From an uncultured Muribaculaceae bacterium (lineage in GTDB: Bacteria; Bacteroidota; Bacteroidia; Bacteroidales; Muribaculaceae), in the NCBI GenBank assembly GCA_947174635.1, contig CAMWJS010000021.1:1-36147 (forward strand): a stretch of 36,147 nt of DNA. The letters are read 5' to 3'. Each line of letters begins with the position of its first letter. The first letter of the stretch is position 1. Shown here in pieces: positions 8,389-14,897 of the stretch. A program made the position numbers and the translations under genes. The notes beneath the pieces are model-generated. The model did no database searches, was not told the DNA's origin, and worked only from the letters and a program-made list of their open reading frames with translations.

Positions 8389-11067
8389 ATGAAGCTAACC
8401 TTTAATATCGACTATCGCACCAACTGGGGCGAGGCAGTCTACATCACTTCATCACTTGTGGAGATGGGCGCCGGCGACTATGACAAGGCTGTGAAGATGC
8501 GCCTTATCGGTGACGGCACATGGCAGGCTGTTGTCGAGTTGCCTGACAACACTCCCGATTTCGCATACCGCTATTTTATCCGTCACGATAACGGGTATGT
8601 GAAAAACGAGTGGGGACACGGACACAGATTTCACCGCGGCCGCAGCTCGAAGGCATACGAAATATATGACCGCTGGCAGGATCAGCCGTGGGACAAGCCG
8701 TTCTATTCGACGGTGTTCACCGAGTGTGTCAACGGCCGTCAGGAGCGCGACGAGCAGCTGTCGGTGAAAAACGGCATACTCAATCTTTCGGTGTCGGCTC
8801 CGATGGTGGCTCCGAATCAGGTGCTCGCCATCTGCGGCGAGTGCGAGGCTCTCGGCGAATGGGATCCCGCGAAAGCAGTGCGCATGAATGATGCCAATTT
8901 CCCCGAATGGAGCGTGAACCTCGAGTTCAAGAACCTTCCGGAAATATTCGATTACAAATTCCTTATCCTCGACAAGGCCACAGGAGAGGTAGTGGCATGG
9001 GAGGGCTGCGACAACCGTACGTTTGCAATCCGTCCGGCACAGAAGAACGAAGTGCTTGTGGTGGGAGGCATGCGTTTTGTCAATCCGCTCGCGCCGTGGC
9101 GCGGTGCCGGTGTCGCCATTCCCGTATTCTCTGTACGTTCGGAGGAAGACTTCGGCGTCGGTGATTTCTACGACCTGAAAAAGGTGATTGACTGGGCGGC
9201 CTCTACCGGACAGCGTTTCCTGCAGATACTCCCCATCAACGACACCACCATGACACATACATGGACCGACTCGTATCCCTACAACGCCAATTCGACGTTT
9301 GCGCTTCACCCGATGTATCTGCGTCTGAGCGAACTCGGCAAGCTCGACAATCCCGAGCGTCAGGCCTATTACGACAATCTCGGCCGAGAGCTGAACGAAC
9401 TCAAAGAGATTGACTACGAGCGCGTCAATGAAGGCAAACTCGCGTTTACACGTGAGATTTTCGCCCAGGAAGGGGAGAAGGTTGTCGCTTCGGATGAATT
9501 CAAGGCATTTGTGGAGAAGAACGCCGAATGGCTTACCCCCTACGCCGCATTCTGTGTGCTCCGCGACAAGAACGGTACTCCCGAATTTGAAAAGTGGGGA
9601 GAATATGCAGTATATGATGCCGCGAAAATCGAGAAGTTTGTAAAGGCGAATGCCGACGACATCAACTTCGTTTACTACCAGCAGTTCAATCTTGACAAAC
9701 AGATGCGTCACGTGCGTGACTACGCGCATGCCAACGGTGTCGCCATCAAGGGCGATATACCTATCGGTATCTCGCGTACGAGTGTCGACGCATGGATTTC
9801 ACCCCGTCTGTTCAACCTCGACTGTCAGGCAGGCGCGCCGCCGGATGATTTCTCGGTGCTCGGCCAGAACTGGGGCTTCCCGACCTACAACTGGGAGGAG
9901 ATGAACAAGGACGGATTCGCATGGTGGCGTCAGCGTTTCAGCAAGATGTCGGAATATTTCGACGCTTACCGTATCGACCACGTGCTCGGTTTCTTCCGTA
10001 TATGGCAGATACCTATGGACGCAGTCCACGGTCTGCTCGGCGTATTTAATCCGGCGCTTCCCTACACTCCCGACGAACTCCGCAACAATTATGATTTCTG
10101 GATTGATGTCGACCTGCAGTCAACGCCGTTTATAATGGACTACTTCCTCGGCGATTTCTTCGGAGAACATGTAGCCGAGGTCAAAGAGCGTTTCCTCAAC
10201 GACGCAGGCTATGGCCGCTACAAGCTCAAGGCTGAATTTGACACGCAGCGCAAGGTTGCCGATTATTTCGCCACACAGGAGAAGAACGAGCATAACGAAC
10301 GCATCTGCAACGGTCTGCTCGGATTGATTGACCAGGTGCTCTTCATTGAGGACCCGTACGAAAAAGGCAAGTACCATCCGCGCATTTCAGCCCAGTATAC
10401 CTATACCTATCGCGCTCTCAACGACTATGAGCGCTGGTGCTTCGACCGTCTGTATAACGATTTCTACTATCACCGTCACAACGACTTCTGGTATGGCAAG
10501 GCAATGTGGAAGCTGCCCCCGCTGATTGAGGCCACCGACATGCTCACCTGCGCGGAGGACCTCGGTATGATACCCGACTGTGTGCCTGCAGTGATGAGCG
10601 CGCTCGAAATCTTGTCGCTTGAAATACAGCGCATGCCCAAAGACCCGCGCACCGAGTTCGGCAACACATGGAGCTATCCCTACTATTCGGTATGCACCAC
10701 ATCGACCCACGATATGGGCGGCATACGCCAGTGGTGGGAAGAGAACCGTGATAAGACCCAGCATTTCTACAACAGTGTGCTCCACGAAGGTGGCGCCGCT
10801 CCGCAATATGCCGAACCGTGGATATGTGAGAAAATCGTCGATCTGCACCTGAAGTCGCCGTCAATGCTCTGTATCCTGCCTTTGCAGGACTGGCTGTCGA
10901 TTGACGGAGGCATCCGCCGCCAGAATCCGCTTGAGGAACAGATCAACGTGCCTGCAAATCCGCGTCACTACTGGCGCTACCGCATGCACATGACTATCGA
11001 GGAGCTCCTTGGACAGGATCTGTATAACCGTCGTCTTGCGGATATGATTCACGAGACCGGCCGATAA
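8389..11067 (+). CDS. malQ: 4-alpha-glucanotransferase (GH77, DPE2-like) with two CBM20 domains
   Basis: The enzyme transfers alpha-1,4-glucan segments between maltodextrins or glycogen, releasing glucose. The 892-residue protein is longer than E. coli MalQ because two starch-binding CBM20 modules precede the catalytic domain (about residues 1-110 and 125-225). This is the architecture of plant DPE2 and of Bacteroidota amylomaltases. GH77 catalytic residues are visible: nucleophile Asp530 in DAYRIDHVLGFF, acid/base Glu723 in AEDLGM, and transition-state Asp775 in TSTHDM. There is no signal peptide, so the protein should be cytoplasmic and act on imported maltodextrin or glycogen. A hairpin terminator follows. 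There is no adjacent starch-utilisation cluster, so it looks like a housekeeping glycogen/maltodextrin gene. Confidence 0.95.
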   Translation: MKLTFNIDYRTNWGEAVYITSSLVEMGAGDYDKAVKMRLIGDGTWQAVVELPDNTPDFAYRYFIRHDNGYVKNEWGHGHRFHRGRSSKAYEIYDRWQDQPWDKPFYSTVFTECVNGRQERDEQLSVKNGILNLSVSAPMVAPNQVLAICGECEALGEWDPAKAVRMNDANFPEWSVNLEFKNLPEIFDYKFLILDKATGEVVAWEGCDNRTFAIRPAQKNEVLVVGGMRFVNPLAPWRGAGVAIPVFSVRSEEDFGVGDFYDLKKVIDWAASTGQRFLQILPINDTTMTHTWTDSYPYNANSTFALHPMYLRLSELGKLDNPERQAYYDNLGRELNELKEIDYERVNEGKLAFTREIFAQEGEKVVASDEFKAFVEKNAEWLTPYAAFCVLRDKNGTPEFEKWGEYAVYDAAKIEKFVKANADDINFVYYQQFNLDKQMRHVRDYAHANGVAIKGDIPIGISRTSVDAWISPRLFNLDCQAGAPPDDFSVLGQNWGFPTYNWEEMNKDGFAWWRQRFSKMSEYFDAYRIDHVLGFFRIWQIPMDAVHGLLGVFNPALPYTPDELRNNYDFWIDVDLQSTPFIMDYFLGDFFGEHVAEVKERFLNDAGYGRYKLKAEFDTQRKVADYFATQEKNEHNERICNGLLGLIDQVLFIEDPYEKGKYHPRISAQYTYTYRALNDYERWCFDRLYNDFYYHRHNDFWYGKAMWKLPPLIEATDMLTCAEDLGMIPDCVPAVMSALEILSLEIQRMPKDPRTEFGNTWSYPYYSVCTTSTHDMGGIRQWWEENRDKTQHFYNSVLHEGGAAPQYAEPWICEKIVDLHLKSPSMLCILPLQDWLSIDGGIRRQNPLEEQINVPANPRHYWRYRMHMTIEELLGQDLYNRRLADMIHETGR

Positions 11068-11091
11068 CAGCACGAAGTCAATTGGATATTT

Positions 11092-11144
11092 CAATCCGCC
11101 AATATCATTGCATGCAGTTGCTCTGATATATGGCGGATTGTTTA
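11092..11144 (+). terminator. Probable terminator of malQ
   Basis: CAATCCGCCA (11092-11101) pairs with TGGCGGATTG (11131-11140), and the stem extends inward through ATATCA/TGATAT with a one-base bulge. TTTATT follows. It lies 25 bp after the malQ stop codon. The U-tract is short, so termination strength is uncertain. Confidence 0.6.
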
Positions 11145-11271
11145 TTATGAAGATTGTTTCTAAGATTGTTTCTTGTTTTTTATTATCGTTTTTTTGAGTT
11201 TTTTATTTCGCAAAGAAGGAAAAATACGGTTCAGACAGAAATGCCGGTGCATACAATAAAATAATCTTTAG
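11145..11271. other. AT-rich spacer without a gene
   Basis: I see no coding potential here. A 12-bp perfect tandem duplication (AAGATTGTTTCT at 11150-11161 and 11162-11173) and T-rich tracts are the only structure. Confidence 0.5.
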
Positions 11272-11403
11272 GTTTGGCAGCCACCACAAACCGGCCTTCC
11301 CGGCCTTGTATCATATAGTAGCTTGATATTCCCGGGGGCTACGCCCGCTCCGCGGTCTCCGAACCCCGGTTAATCATAAATCCGAGCCTCCGGCCCTACT
11401 ATA
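11272..11403. repeat. GC-rich structured intergenic element
   Basis: A GC-rich island inside AT-rich spacer. GGTTTG/CAAACC at 11272-11293 can form a small hairpin. TATAGTAG (11314-11321) and CTACTATA (11396-11403) close a larger one. Inside it CCGGGG (11332-11337) can pair with CCCCGG (11364-11369), and GGGC (11336-11339) alternatively with GCCC (11343-11346). CCGGCC occurs three times. There is no open reading frame of note. It looks like a dispersed palindromic repeat or a structured RNA; the sequence alone does not decide. Confidence 0.5.
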
Positions 11404-11427
11404 GCATCTGTTAACATGCACTGATTT

Positions 11428-11459
11428 TTTGGTATTTTGCCAAAAATACATTATTTTTG
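11428..11459 (+). promoter_or_regulatory. Consensus promoter of the DUF4595-like lipoprotein gene
   Basis: TTTG (11428-11431), a 20-nt spacer and TATTTTTG (11452-11459) match the Bacteroidota -33/-7 consensus. The predicted start near 11466 leaves a leader of about 135 nt before the ATG at 11602, long for this window. Confidence 0.75.
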
Positions 11460-11469
11460 CGTAAATATG

Positions 11470-11547
11470 TAAGTCACGGATATAATGTCTGCCCGCCTGA
11501 TTTTTGTTTTAAAATATGGGGGTAAATATCAGGCTTTCAGTGACTTA
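11470..11547 (+). promoter_or_regulatory. Structured 5' leader (two-part long hairpin)
   Basis: Directly after the predicted transcription start, TAAGTCAC (11470-11477) pairs with GTGACTTA (11540-11547), and inside it GCCTGAT (11495-11501) pairs with ATCAGGC (11528-11534). The two perfect stems are coaxial and separated by unpaired stretches. No known riboswitch class was recognised. Confidence 0.5.
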
Positions 11548-11601
11548 TTTGTTATTTGGACAATTGTGTCGGAGTAGAAAGCCCTTCGGCAAAGAATAGT
11601 T

Positions 11602-12432
11602 ATGAATAAAATTATCAAATTGACTTCGATCGGTTTCGCTGCTTTCGCTATGGTGCTTACTTCGTGCAGCGACGATGATGATGATGACAAGGTGCCCGGA
11701 ATCGGCGGTGAGCCTTCGATTGACAATGTGTTTACCCAGGGTCTTCCCACTTCAGTCGACGGTACGACCTTTACTACAAATGACAAGGGACAGGTGACCA
11801 AAATTGTCGACGGCAGCGAAGAGGTGACATTTGAATACGGCACATTCAGCCGTGCAACCCAGTTCAATGCTCTGATGAAAATCCGTGACAAGGATTATCC
11901 TACAGATGGCAGCGATTTTTACATGCAGCTCAACGGCAATGGCTTCGTGACATACGCAGAGCAGGTGTATCTTGACGCAGAGGATGGCGTGGATACATGG
12001 AAATTCGAATATAATGCTGACGGCCAGCTGACGCGTCTGCAGCGCAGCGAGGGTGGCGACGATTTCACTATCACCTACACTAATGGAGATATTACCAAAG
12101 TGGTGCAGGTGGAAGAGGATGGCGACCGCAGAGAAAATACATTCGTCTATACCAATGCCGAGAATGCAAAAGCAGTAGCCAACAAGGGCAACATAATGCT
12201 TTTTGACGACTTCTTCCACATTGACATGGATGAGATGGGTATAGCTTACTTCGCAGGAATGCTTGGCAAATCGACCAAAAATCTCCCGATGGGCTATTCT
12301 GTTAAGGCAGTAGAGGGCGGTTCAGACTATACCAATTCCGAGACTTATCACTGGGAATTCAATGCAGACAATCTCCCGACAAGATTTTGGAGCGGTGACT
12401 ATGAATGGGATGCTGTGACATTCGCTTGGTAA
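11602..12432 (+). CDS. DUF4595-like lipoprotein, probably surface-exposed
   Basis: I recognise this as a Bacteroidota lipoprotein resembling the DUF4595 family; its function is unknown. The 276-residue precursor has a signal peptide with lipobox LTSC (lipidated Cys22), followed at once by Ser and six Asp. Such an acidic run after the cysteine is known in this phylum as a lipoprotein surface-export signal, so an outer-leaflet location is inferred. The rest is beta-rich and repetitive, with YD-like units (for example WKFEYNADGQLTRLQRSEGG) built of short strand pairs. It is a single-gene unit with a consensus promoter, a structured leader of about 135 nt and a strong terminator. Start ATG at 11602. 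Confidence 0.85.
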   Translation: MNKIIKLTSIGFAAFAMVLTSCSDDDDDDKVPGIGGEPSIDNVFTQGLPTSVDGTTFTTNDKGQVTKIVDGSEEVTFEYGTFSRATQFNALMKIRDKDYPTDGSDFYMQLNGNGFVTYAEQVYLDAEDGVDTWKFEYNADGQLTRLQRSEGGDDFTITYTNGDITKVVQVEEDGDRRENTFVYTNAENAKAVANKGNIMLFDDFFHIDMDEMGIAYFAGMLGKSTKNLPMGYSVKAVEGGSDYTNSETYHWEFNADNLPTRFWSGDYEWDAVTFAW

Positions 12433-12458
12433 TATATTGACCGACCAAAGACTTTGAT

Positions 12459-12489
12459 CGCCCGGAGAATATCCTTCGGGCGTTTTTTT
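12459..12489 (+). terminator. Rho-independent terminator after the DUF4595-like gene
   Basis: CGCCCG (12459-12464) pairs with CGGGCG (12477-12482), extended by weaker pairs, and is followed by seven T (12483-12489). It is 26 bp after the stop codon. Confidence 0.9.
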
Positions 12490-12574
12490 AATGTGGCAGC
12501 TGGCAGGAGTGTTGATATTGCCCAAACTTTCTTAAAAGAGGTGAAGATGCATATCTATTTCAATCGGCTGTTTG

Positions 12575-12593
12575 TTATCTATTAAATAGATAA
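12575..12593. promoter_or_regulatory. 19-bp perfect palindrome just upstream of the thioredoxin-like gene
   Basis: TTATCTATT (12575-12583) and AATAGATAA (12585-12593) are perfect inverted repeats around a single A. The site ends 12 bp before the ATG at 12606, so it could be an operator or a start-proximal mRNA hairpin. The binding protein is unknown. Confidence 0.5.
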
Positions 12594-12605
12594 TGATAAG
12601 CAGTT

Positions 12606-13115
12606 ATGAGAAACACATTGATGTTGATATTGATATTTGGAGTCATCGCATTATTCGGCTCCAGAATGATTGGTGTTGACTCGCAGCCCGATATGGGGGA
12701 GATGGCTCCGGATTTCGCTGTGACGCGAAATGACTCGACTGTGTCGCTACACGATCTGAGAGGTAAGTATGTGCTTCTGGAATTCTGGTCGTCGGCCGAT
12801 GCCAATTCACGTCTGAAGTCGAATGAGTACAATATGTTGCCTATAACGGATGCCGGCAGGCTTAAGCGGCTGTCGGTCAATTTCGACAGAAGCGAGGAGT
12901 TGTTCAATGAGATAGTCAGTCGTGACCATTTGCATCCCGAAGAACAGTATTTTGCCGGAGATGCGAATCTCGACAAGATTATACAGGATTATGGGGTAAA
13001 TCAGGGCTATAATTCATATCTGATTGACCCGCAAGGCAAGATTATAGCTATAAATCCGGACAACAATTATCTGTCGCAATATTTCAAGATGCGTCCGGCT
13101 CTGTCATATAAGTGA
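12606..13115 (+). CDS. Membrane-anchored thioredoxin-fold protein lacking the CxxC
   Basis: The 169-residue protein starts with a hydrophobic segment (residues 4-18), either an uncleaved anchor or a signal peptide. It then shows the TlpA/ResA/redoxin pattern: MAPDFAVTRNDSTVSLHDLRGK, then VLLEFW, and late in the chain NSYLIDPQGKIIAINPD. Where an active protein has WCxxC, it has Trp61-Ser-Ser-Ala-Asp65, so both redox cysteines are absent and disulfide chemistry is not expected. The fold assignment is confident. The role is not known; a binding or scaffold function in the periplasm is inference. A perfect palindrome lies just before the start, and a 9-nt repeat array begins 10 bp after the stop. 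Confidence 0.8.
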   Translation: MRNTLMLILIFGVIALFGSRMIGVDSQPDMGEMAPDFAVTRNDSTVSLHDLRGKYVLLEFWSSADANSRLKSNEYNMLPITDAGRLKRLSVNFDRSEELFNEIVSRDHLHPEEQYFAGDANLDKIIQDYGVNQGYNSYLIDPQGKIIAINPDNNYLSQYFKMRPALSYK

Positions 13116-13124
13116 AATAGAATG

Positions 13125-13169
13125 TAAGGTCGCTAAGGTCGTTAAAGTCGTTAAGGACATTAATGTCGC
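13125..13169 (+). repeat. Left 9-nt repeat array (five units)
   Basis: Five contiguous degenerate nonamers: TAAGGTCGC, TAAGGTCGT, TAAAGTCGT, TAAGGACAT, TAATGTCGC. The array ends 15 bp before the stop codon of the four-helix-bundle gene. The same unit recurs on the other side of that gene. Confidence 0.9.
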
Positions 13170-13184
13170 GGAGGGGATTTTGGC

Positions 13185-13736
13185 TTACTTTATGTTGTTG
13201 CGGTTATTTGAGCGCATGCGATAGAGTTTTTCGGTGAATCCTCCTGTTTCAAGAAATGACTTTTCAAGAGCTTTTAGTTGTCGAAAAAGAAGGTAGTCAG
13301 TTTGATTGAGGAGTATTATTGCCATATTTGCGATAGTTTCCGGCGGTCTCGTCATAGCCAGTGACATGAAGAAGTCTCCGTCGTTGTGTTCGCGCCCAAG
13401 TTTCCTCATGGCTTCATATTCAATATCACCCTCTTTCCATATACGGAACATGCGGGTCTTCAAATAATCCTTATAGTCTTCTATCAATTCTCTCAGACTC
13501 GCTTTTGCTACGTTAATCAGTTTGATCTCGGTTTTAGTGGAAGTGGAGGAAGCTGCGCAGCCTTCAATAATGTTCTGCTTGCCGGAACGGGCAGCCTGAA
13601 CCATTTGGTCTATTGTCCGATCACCTTTTTTGAGGTATTTTTCACAGAAATAGTATGTAAGCCGAAATATTGCATCGGCTTTTTGATATGATATCAGTTG
13701 TTTGTAATTCCCTCTATTTTCGATAAGTTTTTCCAT
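13185..13736 (-). CDS. Four-helix-bundle protein (23S rRNA intervening-sequence-protein superfamily)
   Basis: The 183-residue, soluble, helix-rich protein resembles the four-helix-bundle family related to proteins encoded in 23S rRNA intervening sequences (S23/IVP). Typical features are LISYQKADAIFRLTYYFCEKY near the N-terminus, then Arg/Gly-rich AARSGKQNIIEGCAAS and the helix LINVAKASLRELIEDYKDYL. The extra C-terminal helices (from about residue 120) resemble the longer, suffix-bearing branch. The biochemical role of the family is unknown. A consensus promoter lies so close that the mRNA would be leaderless. The gene is bracketed by 9-nt repeat arrays on both sides, unlike any other gene here, which suggests it moved or evolves together with them. 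Start ATG at 13736. Confidence 0.85.
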   Translation of the reverse strand: MEKLIENRGNYKQLISYQKADAIFRLTYYFCEKYLKKGDRTIDQMVQAARSGKQNIIEGCAASSTSTKTEIKLINVAKASLRELIEDYKDYLKTRMFRIWKEGDIEYEAMRKLGREHNDGDFFMSLAMTRPPETIANMAIILLNQTDYLLFRQLKALEKSFLETGGFTEKLYRMRSNNRNNIK

Positions 13737-13740
13737 GGGG

Positions 13741-13772
13741 CAAATATAGCCATTCGCAAAATAAGAACCAAA
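13741..13772 (-). promoter_or_regulatory. Consensus promoter giving a leaderless four-helix-bundle mRNA
   Basis: On the minus strand, TTTG (13772-13769), a 20-nt spacer and TATATTTG (13748-13741) match the consensus exactly. The -7 box ends 4 nt before the ATG, so transcription should begin at or next to the start codon. A second TATATTTG (13776-13769) overlaps the -33 element; it lacks its own TTTG but would give a leader of about 26 nt. Confidence 0.65.
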
Positions 13773-13802
13773 TATAGGGTCTTATTTTGAATGGGAATGT
13801 GG

Positions 13803-13939
13803 TAAGGTCATTAAGGTCACTAAGGTCACTAAGGTCGGCTCAGGAGGACGCTAAGGTCGCTAAGGTCGTTAAAGTCATTAAGGTCACTAACGTCTTTGAT
13901 TGGTGACGTTAGTGACTTTAGTGACCTTAGTGACTTTTA
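13803..13939 (+). repeat. Right 9-nt repeat array with inverted end
   Basis: Direct units TAAGGTCAT, TAAGGTCAC, TAAGGTCAC, TAAGGTCGG (13803-13838), a 13-bp interruption, then TAAGGTCGC, TAAGGTCGT, TAAAGTCAT, TAAGGTCAC and TAACGTCTT (13852-13896). After a short turn, units run inverted: GTGACGTTA, GTGACTTTA, GTGACCTTA, GTGACTTTTA (13903-13939). The last direct and the inverted units can fold into an imperfect hairpin of roughly 30 bp; it lies beyond the stop codon of the minus-strand galactose operon, with no U-tract. Confidence 0.9.
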
Positions 13940-13954
13940 TAATCCGGGTGGGGA

Positions 13955-14863
13955 TTAGCTGAAGAGGGGGGTGGGGTATTCGCCTGAGGCATGGAGCGCG
14001 GCGAATTTCTCTACGACACCGGGACGGTCAGCTGCGTAAGTTACGCCGAACCAGCGTGAATCTGTGTCAAGAACTTTGACTGTGGCTTCGCCGGAGTTGA
14101 TCAGGGTGTCGATGCAGAGGGGGATGAAAAATTCGGCTTTGGGAGTGTTGATGTCCTTGTCGAGGAATTTTTTGAATTCACGGTCGGAATACTCGAAGTA
14201 GTCGGGTGTGAAGCCCCAGAGGTTCATCGATACGGGGGTGTTGGGTGCGATGGTCTGCTCTACGCCGTTTTCGTCGGTGAAGACGATGTTGTGGTCTTTG
14301 TCGTAGGAGATGGCGGTGCGTTCTACAACCGAGGTGAGGAGACCGGCATCGCTTGTTGAGCATACGCCGCGTGCCACTGAGCCGTTTTCAGTCATTGTGT
14401 TGCCTACGCGGAAGCCGACCATACAGTAGTCGCCTTTGCGGTCGCGCGGACGCATGAGTTCTTTTGCTATTACGGCGAATGCGTCGCGGCCATAGAAGTC
14501 GTCGGCGTTGATTACGGCGAAGGGCTCGTTGATTACTTCCTTGCCCATGAGCACGGCGTGGTTGGTGCCCCAGGGTTTGGTGCGGTCGGCGGGGCAGGTG
14601 TATCCTTCGGGAAGTTTGTCGATTGACTGGAACACCACTTCCACCGGTACGTGTCCTTCATATTTGGCGAGGACTTTTTCGCGGAAATCCTGCTCGAAGT
14701 CTTTACGGATTACGAAAACTATTTTTCCGAAACCGGCGCGTATGGCGTCGTAGATAGAGTAGTCCATGATTGTTTCACCGTTGGGACCGAGAGGGTCGAG
14801 CTGTTTGAGGCCGCCGTAACGGCTGCCCATGCCTGCTGCAAGTACAAATAACGTGGGTTTCAT
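13955..14863 (-). CDS. Sugar-phosphate nucleotidyltransferase of the gal operon
   Basis: This protein joins a sugar 1-phosphate to an NTP to make a nucleotide sugar. The 302-residue GT-A-like fold opens with the nucleotide-binding signature LAAGMGSRYGGLKQ (residues 8-21) and PLGPNGETIMDYSIYDA. It continues with KPWGTNHAVLMGKEVI and the metal-binding region VINADDFYG. It is the third gene of a galK-galM-nucleotidyltransferase operon (34 bp after galM). No galT is in the window, so it may activate galactose 1-phosphate directly, as a UTP:sugar-1-phosphate uridylyltransferase would. That role is inferred from context; glucose 1-phosphate or another substrate is equally possible by sequence. Confidence 0.85.
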   Translation of the reverse strand: MKPTLFVLAAGMGSRYGGLKQLDPLGPNGETIMDYSIYDAIRAGFGKIVFVIRKDFEQDFREKVLAKYEGHVPVEVVFQSIDKLPEGYTCPADRTKPWGTNHAVLMGKEVINEPFAVINADDFYGRDAFAVIAKELMRPRDRKGDYCMVGFRVGNTMTENGSVARGVCSTSDAGLLTSVVERTAISYDKDHNIVFTDENGVEQTIAPNTPVSMNLWGFTPDYFEYSDREFKKFLDKDINTPKAEFFIPLCIDTLINSGEATVKVLDTDSRWFGVTYAADRPGVVEKFAALHASGEYPTPLFS

Positions 14864-14897
14864 TTTCTGTAATTATGATTGTTGTTAGAATGTTAAA

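Noticed and set aside
8452-9729. 425-codon minus-strand frame opposite malQ
   Set aside because: It lies entirely within a well-supported GH77 gene, resembles no family, and is a codon-usage shadow.
11150-11173. Perfect 12-bp tandem duplication as a mobile-element scar
   Set aside because: Two copies in low-complexity T-rich spacer without flanking element ends are better explained by slippage.
13125-13939. CRISPR array or minisatellite protein
   Set aside because: Units are 9 bp, contiguous, degenerate and partly inverted, without spacers. One frame contains TAA in every unit.
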